Origin: Lunularia cruciata | Taxonomy: Eukaryota; Streptophyta; Marchantiopsida; Lunulariales; Lunulariaceae | DNA: 64,000 nt | Assembly (NCBI GenBank): GCA_948567375.1 | Contig: OX419760.1 | Coordinates: 22,010,001 to 22,074,000, forward strand | Direction: 5' to 3' | Part shown: positions 35,101 to 43,053 of the stretch, in pieces | Numbering within the stretch: position 1 is the first letter of the stretch | How the letters are laid out: each line of letters begins with the position of its first letter | Translations under genes and position numbers: made by a program | The notes under the pieces: model-generated | Databases searched by the model: none | The model's input: only the letters and a program-made list of their open reading frames with translations | What the model was told of the DNA's origin: nothing

Positions 35101-36958
35101 AATTAGAAGATGGGGTATCTGAATGTGAAGTGTTGGTGGTGTTAGTCACAGGAACAGTGACTCTATGGTTTGATGGCCCAATCCTCAAGTACCCTTTGTG
35201 CCATCGATCAGTTGTGCGTGCTGCTCTCAACCATGGCCTCCCAAGAAGTAAGTCATAGCTTGAATCCTTCAAGACTTGGAAAGTCATGAGATTTTGAACT
35301 CCCATAACTGAAACTACCACCTTATCCATCACCCCTACTGGTCGAACTTGTTGCTTGTTTGCCATGCTCACCACAAATGTTGAAGGTCTTGAGGGTATCA
35401 TACCCAACTTCTTCATCAACCTTTCTGACATGGCATTCACTGCTGATCCTCCATCAACCAATGCATCCTTGATGTTGTGACCATTCACTCTCACATCAAT
35501 CTTGGAGGCATATTCACAAGCCTCCCATGGTGCTGGCTTGGCATCCACCACCCCCATTGATACTGGAACTTTTGCCTTCTTCTTCTTTTTGCTCCTTGTA
35601 GAACTCAAACCACCTCTAAGCTCCTTTCTCAAGGTAGGGTTCAAAGCAATTAATTGGCCCACTGTGATGTTAGCCTTGTGACTACCAACATCCTCCAACA
35701 CATTGTAGTTCCATTGTTGCTTTGAGATCAAGAAGTCCTCCATCCCCAACTTCTTCCTTGGAGTCTTTGTTGTTGATGGTGTTGAGGTGCGAGTGCTCCT
35801 AGTAGACATAGGAGTATCCTTGCTTGAAGTAAATCCTTGAGAAGAGTGAACATCCTCTGCAAAACGAGCTCTCTTCTTCTCTTGTGCCAAAAGCTCCAAA
35901 TTAAGACCCTTGGAGTTTGAGCACTCTCCCTTCTCATACTTGCTCTCAACCACATCTATGGATGCTATCCCCTTACCTTTGTTGGGATTAGGAGCCACTT
36001 GGGTTTCACTACCTCCCTCTTTCCCTCTATTGGCTCCCTCATAACCCCTTCCTCCATGGTAAGTGGAATTTGGGCAATTCCTTTGGATATGGCCTCTTCC
36101 TCCACAACCAAAACAATTTCTATCATTGAAATTGTTGGCTGGTTGGCCTCCTCTATATGGATAGTTTCCATAACTCCTAGGTCCTCTCCCTACATTCTGA
36201 TCCACCTCTCTCTTCTCCCATAGTTGCACCACATTGATCTTGAGATCCGCAAGTTGTTCTGTGATGGTTTGGAGTGGATCTTTTGGTGGAGGTGCAAGAA
36301 TTGGAGCAACTACTACTTGTGGTGCAACCCTTGTCACCAAAGTATCAGAAGTTCCACCATACTTGTAGCCTTGAGGAGGATGCACAACCTCCTTCACCAC
36401 CAAATCACTCTCATCCCCTTCCAAACTCTCCTCCATACGAATTGCGATCTTGATAGCTTCAACCTTGGAAGAAGGTTTCTCATATCTCACCTTGCTTCTA
36501 ATTTGTGGTCTCAATCCTCCCACAAAATTCTTGGTGAGCATGGCCCCTATGCCAATCATTGTAGTCTCCACATCATCCCCACCCTTCCTCAACACTATGC
36601 GAAATCTGGACTCCAACTTTTCCACTCTTTCCACATAGACCCTCACTTTCTCTCCATCTCCTTGCTTGAGAAATGTAACCTCACTCATCAATCTCTCATA
36701 ACTCTCATCAGGAAGAAAGTTCTCAATGAGTGCTGAAGTCAAAGTCTCCCAAGACTCCTCTTCCCCCTCTCTCCTCTCTCTCTTTTGGTATTCTGACTCA
36801 TACCATGTAAGTGCTGCATCCTCAAAGAAATCTGGTAATAATGAGGCCCACTCATTCTTCCTCCTCTCATTGTTTCCTATGCAAGCTCTCTTGAAGTCTC
36901 TCACAAAGGCCTCCACATCTTCTCCATCCTTGCCAAAGAAAACCGGAAGTTTCCCCAT
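32132..36958 (-). CDS. Gag-Pol polyprotein of family A Ty3/gypsy element
   Basis: 1608 residues in one open frame. Gag core at about 1-180 (ALTWYESEYQKR); CCHC zinc knuckle at 282-295 (CFGCGGRGHIQRNC); protease near 480-580 with active site ALVDGGSAVNAM, D502-G-G rather than D-[ST]-G; acidic linker 620-655; reverse transcriptase about 745-925 with FGDGYSGYNQI (D829) and FIDDFCVYGS; RNase H about 1035-1155 with YTDAS and VTDHKAL; integrase zinc domain H1252, H1260, C1291, C1294; catalytic core D1322, D1382, E1418 (D-x35-E); C-terminal domain to 1608, ending KLKMYHRR without a chromodomain. The GDGYSGYNQI palm and Asp-like primer point to the non-chromovirus side of plant Ty3/gypsy. All catalytic residues I can check are present. 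Confidence 0.95.
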   Translation of the reverse strand: MGKLPVFFGKDGEDVEAFVRDFKRACIGNNERRKNEWASLLPDFFEDAALTWYESEYQKRERREGEEESWETLTSALIENFLPDESYERLMSEVTFLKQGDGEKVRVYVERVEKLESRFRIVLRKGGDDVETTMIGIGAMLTKNFVGGLRPQIRSKVRYEKPSSKVEAIKIAIRMEESLEGDESDLVVKEVVHPPQGYKYGGTSDTLVTRVAPQVVVAPILAPPPKDPLQTITEQLADLKINVVQLWEKREVDQNVGRGPRSYGNYPYRGGQPANNFNDRNCFGCGGRGHIQRNCPNSTYHGGRGYEGANRGKEGGSETQVAPNPNKGKGIASIDVVESKYEKGECSNSKGLNLELLAQEKKRARFAEDVHSSQGFTSSKDTPMSTRSTRTSTPSTTKTPRKKLGMEDFLISKQQWNYNVLEDVGSHKANITVGQLIALNPTLRKELRGGLSSTRSKKKKKAKVPVSMGVVDAKPAPWEACEYASKIDVRVNGHNIKDALVDGGSAVNAMSERLMKKLGMIPSRPSTFVVSMANKQQVRPVGVMDKVVVSVMGVQNLMTFQVLKDSSYDLLLGRPWLRAARTTDRWHKGYLRIGPSNHRVTVPVTNTTNTSHSDTPSSNYWESDSEEGASGVDTSMEEETSTEEDESESDSDVYPLCAMDFAPKPEVLKDPDKSPLTLEEVERRLSTLKYGPNVTKEEKVRFEEIFRKFIHVFAFSYKDLKEVTLEEHKIEVESHARPIRQKQRRISPPISLVVKEEIDKLKEAGFIFEVENSEWVSPIVIVKKKNGKLRVCVDYKKLNAVTKKDYYPLPFIDEILEEVAGHERYSFGDGYSGYNQIKIAPEHQQLTTFTTPWGTYAFKVMPFGLCNAPATFQRFMNKVFEPFIGKFVRDFIDDFCVYGSKEEHFEHLIKVLQRLDEANASLNPEKCIFGCEEGLLLGHIISKDGIAVDPEKVRKISDLPFPSNLTKLRQFLGMVGYYRRFIFSFSNKAYALTIYMKKGVDYMVILEDKEALKAFEELKQSLVVAPILAKPDWSKPFILYTDASNVAIGCTLSQLDQDGHDHPIAYASRQMVSAEKNYSVTEREGLAVIFGLKKFRHYLIGGKATIVTDHKALKYIFNKPNVEGRLARWMILLSEYDYTIEDRPGKKHANADLLSRAYDHDGDEPVDDSFPDEELMTISVTQEIPMEYKEIVDFVTRGNYPEGMHARERKALAARSRPYTMVEDILFHQGADGLLRRAVGKEESILLIKEFHEGLVCGGHFAGKVTAFKILDAGYHWRGIFKDCLDYCKTCHVCQAFARKSTSTPPLRSIPLLGPFEKWGIDFVGPLNRTPRNNRYIVVVTDYLTKWVEARPLRDKNEDEVGRFLYERIITRFGCPLELVSDRGGEFTGSITTAMLRHFSITHRVTTSYKPNSNGLAERTNQTLCMMLAKDAEMEGAKHHWDKRIHAVLWEYRTTMKTSTGYSPFQLVYGIESTLPIHFDLPTFQSIHRRLKKAQGSDAGKSRKDQLMELEEARAVAMVRVEQAQRKQKESYDKRQGKKKVEPFKEGDWVMLFDSIRFKRVQKKFLPKYFGPFIVEKVWGNYTYDLKELGGRHFDRINHDKLKMYHRR

Positions 36959-37192
36959 CTTAACCCCTCACTATCTTTCTTTTCTCTTAATTTTTTTTTC
37001 TCTTTTCTTTTCTCTCACTCTATTACTAATAGAGTATATACATGACTAACACCATCTGAGAATAATCCACTCTAGGGAACACAAAAGGTTCAGGTTGCTC
37101 CAAGATTTCTATAGCAACATCAAATCCTAGAGTACATATTAATCTAACTCTCATGGATAGTTTATCCATAAGTTGAAAGATTATCTCCATCA

Positions 37193-37690
37193 CTAATCTT
37201 GAGAACTAGCTGATGAAGGTGGTAGTATTTCTGTAGCTGTACTAAGACTCTCTCCAAGATCCTTCACCAAAGTTTCCAAAAGTGCTTTTACTCCACTACA
37301 CTCATGTCCTTTTGGAAGTCCTTCAACTCCACAAACCTCACACAACTCCTTGGTCTTAGATCTTCTCCCTCCCAATCTTGGTGAAGAAGGTCCAACATGC
37401 AAACCCAAGTCAAGTAAGCCTCTCCTTTCCCTCAATCTCTTGCTCTCAAAGGTTAATGGACATGAACTTGCCTTATGTCCCTTCTCTCCACATAGAAAGC
37501 ACTTAGACTCACTCTTTCCTCCAAGTGGTGTAGGTTTTTGGATCCTCTCAACACTCTCTTCAAATTCTATTGTAAACTCTCTTTTCCTCAAATCCACCCC
37601 TACAATCACCTCAAACCCTTGGGGAACCTTGCATAATCTCAATTTCCACTCTTGATGACCCTCCATGTTCCCAAAGATGAATCTAAACAC
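37193..37690 (-). CDS. Family A leader ORF 2 with zinc knuckle
   Basis: 165 codons between leader ORF 1 and gag-pol. Residues 1-50 contain WKLRLCKVPQGFEVIVGVDL and a short acidic stretch. A CCHC knuckle follows at residues 64-77 (CFLCGEKGHKASSC, C-x2-C-x4-H-x4-C). A second cysteine/histidine cluster is at 117-131 (CEVCGVEGLPKGHEC). The C-terminus (VKALLETLVKDLGESL) may be helical. The gene ends 235 bp before the Gag-Pol start. It is not Gag: Gag-Pol has its own knuckle. It could be an acquired nucleic-acid-binding protein or the remains of an older gag. The real start could lie further upstream or depend on splicing. Confidence 0.55.
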   Translation of the reverse strand: MFRFIFGNMEGHQEWKLRLCKVPQGFEVIVGVDLRKREFTIEFEESVERIQKPTPLGGKSESKCFLCGEKGHKASSCPLTFESKRLRERRGLLDLGLHVGPSSPRLGGRRSKTKELCEVCGVEGLPKGHECSGVKALLETLVKDLGESLSTATEILPPSSASSQD

Positions 37691-38314
37691 TCAAACATGC
37701 TTTTTGTTGATCTCAAACTTCTCATGCATGAGATCTCCACTCTGCAGAATTGACCCTTCTTCACAATGTCACTCAAATCTCCCAACGAATATGTCACAGT
37801 CCTCTGAAATTTTCCACACTTGATCACAACTCTAGGGCGTCCCTCCCTGCAAAATTTTAGATCTTTTCATCGAGCCATTTGGCCTAGACACCTTTCTATT
37901 CAGCACCCATATTTCAGATTTGGTCTGAAAACCACCCCCCTCACTTCAAAAACTCATAACGCACTGCGCAAAAATGATCTCTCTCTAATTTTTGTGGCAC
38001 CAGGTAGGATACAATGCACTGAATTTTCTTGGAAATTTTCAGGACAATTCACTAAAAATTGAAGAAATGGCAGACTCTGTACAATTTTCCAGAGAGCATG
38101 CAGTTGCGGGAGCACTTTACCCTATCAACTTTCAAAAATTCTAGCCCAGTGCGCATAGAAGCTCTCTCAATAATTTCAAGTGTGCTAACTGAAAGATAAC
38201 CCAAGCTATCATGTGTAGAAATCTCAAGTCCAGATCTCAAACTTTAGATTTTGCCCAAAATCACCTTAATCCCCAAAATCTGCAATCCACCTCACACAAT
38301 CTCTCCAATTCCTC

Positions 38315-38485
38315 TCATGTGTACAAGATGTACAAAATCACCTCAAAGACATCATAATGAACTACAGGGTATACAAATGGATCTTGGTTCTCTAACATAA
38401 GTTCAGCCCTCTCCTCTCCTAATGTTCTCTCTAAGTGAGCTCTCATAGCCTCCTTCTGCCTAATGTAGAATTGGACGCGGAACAT
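38315..38485 (-). CDS. Family A leader ORF 1 (56 residues)
   Basis: The first ATG after the primer site (38485-38483) opens a 56-codon frame: MFRVQFYIRQKEAMRAH..., a G-E-E and a LENQDP block, then FVYPVVHYDVFEVILYIL, ending TGA at 38315. Residues Y-I, E, M-R, L, G-x-E, P, P-V, Y-D and Y-I-L fall in the same order as in the leader ORF of family B (for example 25400-25550). No known domain is recognised and no signal peptide or membrane segment is evident. It lies 19 bp after the primer site and would be the first frame of the genomic RNA. Function is unknown, and whether it is translated cannot be told from sequence. Confidence 0.5.
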   Translation of the reverse strand: MFRVQFYIRQKEAMRAHLERTLGEERAELMLENQDPFVYPVVHYDVFEVILYILYT

Positions 38486-38504
38486 TATCTTGCCTTCTAG
38501 AGAG

Positions 38505-38522
38505 GTCCCGGCAACGGAACCA
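38505..38522 (-). other. Primer-binding site of family A, tRNA-Asp-like
   Basis: TGGTTCCGTTGCCGGGAC on the minus strand, four bases inside the 5' LTR. It resembles the known tRNA-Asp primer site TGGCGCCGTTGCCGGGGA except at positions 4-5 and the last two bases. The related copy at 63967 has TGGTTCCGTTGTCAAGAC, so the TT is a family feature. Confidence 0.75.
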
Positions 38523-38526
38523 AAAA

Positions 38527-39205
38527 TGTGAGCCGGCCTGTCTCTCACTCAGGATGAACCTCTGATGGCTATTATGGTAGCGCACCATGGACTAAGAAGG
38601 CAAGGAACCCCAACTCCATCATACTCCTCCAAGGCTAACACTCCAAGACTCAAGACATTGCTCACTAGAGAACTCAATGAGAGAGAGATAGTTGCAAATG
38701 AAAGGATGATGAGTACCTCCTCACTCCTTGTTTATATACTTGTGAAATAGTTACGTACCAAAGTTACTAATTACCGTAGTAACTCAAGTTACTAGACTAA
38801 AAGTCAAGTAAAGTCAAAAAGTAGAAAGGAATATCCATTCACATGGGCATATTCCCCTTATCTTGACCCAACCACTAAAGCAAGGATTCCTTCACATGGG
38901 CTATCCTTGGACTAAAGAAGAATCCAAAACAAAAAGGCTTGCGGGCCCAAGAGTTCTCAACTCTTTCCCCAAAGCCAAACACCTAGGAATAATACCAAGT
39001 CAACACACTAAAATCCAAAATAGTGGTGCTCATCTTTTCTACTTCCTCTAAAGTAAGGTCCCATCTATCTTAGCTATGACTAACTTTAGCTAACCATGAC
39101 TAATATAGAACCATCCTTTATCTCTATATAAATAATATCTCTTAAGTACTTGTAATACCAAGCTAAATATCACAATACCACACACATGCACAAATGGGTG
39201 TTACA
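38527..39205 (-). repeat. 5' LTR of family A element
   Basis: Same 679-bp sequence as the 3' LTR. The likely promoter is TATATAAA (38738-38731 on the minus strand), about 200 bp from the internal end. A second TATA-like stretch (TTTATATAGAG) lies near 39121-39131. Confidence 0.97.
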
Positions 39206-40745
39206 GTCCAAAGTTATTTTGTTATCAAGAAACTTGGAACATTTGGTCAAAAGAGTTTCAATAAATAAATAAATAAATATTGCCAAAGGACATATCTAGA
39301 TAAAATAACAATGCAAGAATTAAAAATTTGCATAAGATTTATCATAGTGTACAAGTTGAAAATAATCAAAAGTAGTTTTTTTCAAGACATTAGAAATTTT
39401 TTTCTAGAAGAGTCCATAAAATATTGGTTGAATTCCAAAGCTTTGACTTACACACACAACTTTGCAAATGGTTGAAAGAGAGAAGATTTATTGAAAAGAT
39501 CAAAAATTGATCCAAAAGATAAAAGACCTGAAGAGAGTCATGTTAAGAAAAGGGTAATCAATGCATGGAAAGGAATGGAAATGCAGAGTAACACTATAGA
39601 TCAAAATAAAGATAAGCCCCAAGATAGAGACTGCACTATCGAGCGGCTATGCCATAAAGTAGCTATGGGTGCCATCAAGCACCATCAAGCCTATTTATCC
39701 TAAATTAACACACTTGGTTGCAATTAGCGCCGACCAGCGCTTTCCATGGTATCCTTTTATCCGTGGCGAAGCTCATCCAATCCTTTTATTGGCAACAATT
39801 TTTCTAGTGAAGTGAAGAAACAATTTCTCTGCTCTTCTCTACATATAAGTGCCCAAATGGTGTTTTGTATTTAGGATGAACATATATTTGACCTCAAGTG
39901 TTGGCAGCATATGAAACCATCGGTTTATTTAACTTCCTCAATTTGCAAATTCAGTCTTAAGTGGGATTTTGAGCTAAGATGTGCAAATTTGGGAAGTCAA
40001 GATCATGGAGATAGTCAAAGATCTCATGCATTAGTATAATTTGTCAAGATATTGTGTTTGTTTGGAGATTTTAATAACTCAGGAATTTATTTAATGACCA
40101 TTTGAAACACTCAACTTACCTCAATAGATCTTGGTGTTTCTTTTTGACAATGGAATCTCTTATAGCTATATCTTTGGTTCACTTTTCTTGAACATTGGAA
40201 GGAAAGCAAGGAAGGTTTTCTTTTGAAACTTGCTTCCACATATATCTATATCAGAGGCTGAGTTCCTTACCACCTCACGAATCTAGACTTCAAGTTACAA
40301 GGATATTTTGAGTCCCCATACTACAACTTCAACATTTAAAGCTATACCTACAGCCTTCAATTGTTTGAGGTGGAGAACGAGCTCCAAATCCACAGCACAG
40401 ACTGATGTTGCTATTAAAGTTCAATGAAAGGAGAAATCTGAAATATTCCCCAATAGCTCTGTCCACCGTTGTCATCTTGTCTTCATCAAAAGCTATAGAT
40501 GGCACTCCATATCTTGTGTAGCATTTGTCAAAGTGTCTCACTTTTAATTTCTTAGCCTCATGCTGAGTAAAAAATATGGACTATCTATATGGTTAGTGCC
40601 AAGAATCTGAATTGATTAGTTTCTCAACTTCGTTAAACTTCAGCTCTCCCCCCAATTGAATTGACAAGTTACTGCCAAACATTTTGCCCTAAAATTGAAA
40701 AATGTACATGGTTATTTTCCTTACTAGGGAGAATCCACAGAGGAC
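39206..40745. other. DNA element copy 1, interior, no gene
   Basis: Starts with the GTCC target duplication of family A. A short stretch near 39630-39720 (GCGGCTATG, TATTTATCCTAAATTAAC) matches copy 2. Otherwise no coding or RNA signal is recognised; open frames at 39491-39703 and 40329-40541 carry no motif. Confidence 0.5.
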
Positions 40746-41057
40746 CAAAATGTCACAAAATAAACATGAAAACATGACAAAGATATGGGCTACGGGCACC
40801 ACTCCCCCTCCTTCCAACCTGCACCCATTCTTCCCAATCCGCAATCAATTTCTCATTTTTGTTTCTCATTTTTGTACATCTCATGATATTCTTGCACTGA
40901 ATCAGCATGAAAACATGATAATGATATGAGCTAGGTGTGCCACTCTCCCTCCTTCTAACCTGCACCCATTCTTCCCACCCTCCACCCATTCTTCCTAATC
41001 CGCCATCAATGTCTCGTTGTTGTTTCTCATTCTTGTACATCTTGCGATGTTTTTGTA
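40746..41057. repeat. Imperfect tandem duplication, about 150 bp unit
   Basis: Two diverged copies (about 40755-40905 and 40905-41057) share the order CATGAAAACATGA, CCTGCACCCATTCTTCCCA, TGTTTCTCAT and TTGTACATCT. The overlapping minus-strand open frame (40753-41040) is a by-product of the repeat. Confidence 0.75.
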
Positions 41058-41251
41058 CATTTAGAGAAGAACCATCTTCCCCGCTTCGGTGGCAACCAGA
41101 TTCATCCTAAACCAAGCATTTTATTAACCGTAATTTGTAATTAATGCATTACAGTGTAACCCGATGGAAAACTCCATATCCTTTATTTTCTCCTAACTAC
41201 CTCTTATGGACCGTGCTAATAATAAAGAACTTGGCTGGAACTCCACAGTGG

Positions 41252-41435
41252 AATTCTTTCTTCCTGCTGCCCCGCACTCCATACCGAATTAGTCAACTCT
41301 TTTGAGTTCGGACGGATCTATATGAAAATATACAGGGCTGCGTAATTCTTTCTTCCTGCTGCCCCGCACTCCATACCGAATTAGTCAACTCTTTTGAGTT
41401 CGGACGGATCTATATGAAAATATACAGGGCTGCGT
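41252..41435. repeat. Perfect 92-bp tandem duplication
   Basis: 41252-41343 is repeated at 41344-41435; both begin AATTCTTTCTTCCTGCTGCC and end GGGCTGCGT with no difference seen. It lies just inside the right terminal inverted repeat of the DNA element; copy 2 has a single, diverged unit. Confidence 0.9.
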
Positions 41436-41955
41436 AAAACTATTTCTGAAACCCCCCTAGTATGTCCATGAATCCAGGTATTTTGTTGATGCCTTGCAGT
41501 ATTCGAGGTCTGTTCCAAAAGAAGTTCCATTACTAGTCCTGATGGGGCGGATTAAATTTTCTATAAGAGCTACAAGTCAAGTTGTGAGCCTCGCACCCAT
41601 CCCTGCCTCTTAAAATTCCTCTATCCATTTCCAGGTCTCCCTTTGGCCCCGAACATGGGTAGATAAATGAGAGAGTAAATGTCGAAAAATTGTTACCGGT
41701 CCGTTGAACATGTCACCCTTTCCAATAGCGTTCTGTAGTGTCATAAATGTCAGTACAATTTGTGCGGTGAAGCCAACGTGGTCAAGAAGTAAAGAACAGT
41801 GCTGGGACGCTAAGCAATATTTGAAATGGGAAAAAGGCGACCGTGTAGGAAAAATGAAGGATGGGAAGACCCCGTCAAGCGGTACAAGGGAGAGACAAAA
41901 AAGGTAACATGGGGCTAAGCCCCAATAGAGTCTGTATGAGAAATCTGCCATACCG

Positions 41956-42300
41956 CACCTAAGATATCCGAGCTATGCAAGTCGTCCTGTCTACACACAA
42001 CTAGAGCATTCGAAGAAACATCACCTAATGTGATTGCTAAACATCACCTAATATTTGAAATTAATCATTTGAAAACTGTAGCAGCCGAAGAAACATCACC
42101 TATCACACCTAAGATATCCGAGCTATGCAAGTTCGTACGGCCTACATACAATTGGAGCATTCGAAGAAACATCACCTAATGTGATTGCTAAACATCACTT
42201 AATATTTGAAATTAATCATTTGAAAACTGGAGCATCGAAAAAACATCACCTAATGTGATTGCTAAACATCACCTAATATTTGAAATTAATCATTTGAAAT
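41956..42300. repeat. Tandem repeat, about 150 bp unit, two and a half copies
   Basis: Units start at 41956 and 42106 (CACCTAAGATATCCGAGCTA). A sub-block with TGTGATTGCTAAACATCAC and TTTGAAATTAATCATTTGAA occurs at about 42020, 42170 and 42244. Confidence 0.85.
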
Positions 42301-42884
42301 TGATTCGCTTTAGACAATCGGGAAATGGTGGATAAGATTTTTCAGCGTCCGGCAAGGTACAGCTATCAGAATTCTGCACAGTACAAATAAATGTGTCGCC
42401 TCTCCATCAATCCATAGGCCTACGCCTTCTATTGTTCTCGTGCCTATAGTCTAAATTTAACATTTTGCAGAGGGAATGGCCTTCCCACTGTACTGATGAA
42501 TCGAGAATAGCCAAACCGTGAAGGGGTCGAGGATTCTTCTGTTCATAATCTCCTGTCAAACTAACCGGGGATTACCCTGAGTGCACACTGTTCTACTGTT
42601 GCCTGTGTATCTCGATGTGGCAAAATGCAGCAGGTTGCCGCACAATCTTGGAAGGTGAAAACTGCAAAAATCGTTTCTTCCTAGACTACGACAATAATTA
42701 AGAGTGAAATATAGCATATGGTCAAAAAGTAACGATACTTACAAGTAAATAGTACAGTACTCAGAATGTGTGACTGTCCGAAAATGTCATCCAGAGCGAA
42801 GGAATTGAGGTCATCGAGACCAAGCCTTCTGATCCTTTCTGCTTCAAAGTTATTTCCAAAGGAAGTCCCGTGACATAAGTTTCC

Positions 42885-43053
42885 ACACTTCGGGCCTCTA
42901 CTCTTCAATCAGGCAACGCTATGTGTGGAGCCATTTGAGCCCTCTTATCTCCCTCGGGCCTTAAAGTTCACACCTCCAGCCTCTACGTTTCAATCAGTCA
43001 AAGCTATGTGTTGAACGCTTTGAATGCTCTCATCTCGCTATGGGGCTTAAAGT
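42885..43053. repeat. Two-unit degenerate tandem repeat, about 84 bp
   Basis: Units at about 42885-42969 and 42970-43053 share GCCTCTAC, TTCAATCAG, GCTATGTGT and the end TTAAAGTTC. Confidence 0.65.

Larger units (their letters stand above)
31405..39205 (-). mobile_element. Complete Ty3/gypsy family A element, apparently young
   Basis: 7801 bp. LTRs 39205-38527 (5') and 32083-31405 (3') are 679 bp each at a constant offset of 7122, and I found no difference between them by eye. The element runs LTR, primer site (38522-38505), leader ORFs, a single Gag-Pol frame (36958-32132), purine tract, LTR. Ends are TG...CA. GTCC lies directly outside both ends (31401-31404 and 39206-39209); an A next to it could make 5 bp. 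No chromodomain is present. Identical LTRs plus an open 1608-codon frame imply recent insertion and possibly an active copy. Confidence 0.97.
29685..41459. mobile_element. Non-autonomous DNA element, copy 1, interrupted by two retroelement insertions
   Basis: The left end (TAGGGATTCGGAAATAG, 29685) and right end (CTATTTCTGAAACCCCCC then TAG, 41440-41460) are inverted repeats of each other. Both ends and much of the interior match copy 2 at 51206-52514: 29690-29815, 30410-30780, about 39630-39720 and 41130-41459. A solo LTR (29825-30408) and the complete family A element (31405-39205) are insertions. Without them the copy is about 3.4 kb, longer than copy 2, with extra tandem duplications near the right end. 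It encodes no transposase. TA or a 3-bp TAG flank would suit a PIF/Harbinger-like or Tc1-like element; the superfamily is not settled. Confidence 0.7.

Noticed and set aside
32072-36736. Plus-strand open frames of 60-170 codons opposite the family A Gag-Pol
   Set aside because: They lie antisense to a 1608-codon frame with full domain content and show no motifs; they are shadows.
37690-38315. Leader ORF 1 and ORF 2 of family A as two exons of one spliced gene
   Set aside because: A donor-like GAG/GTGATT and an acceptor-like TTCTGCAG exist, but the joined frame meets a stop before ORF 2.
40753-41040. 95-codon minus-strand frame
   Set aside because: It is built from the two units of a tandem duplication inside a DNA element.
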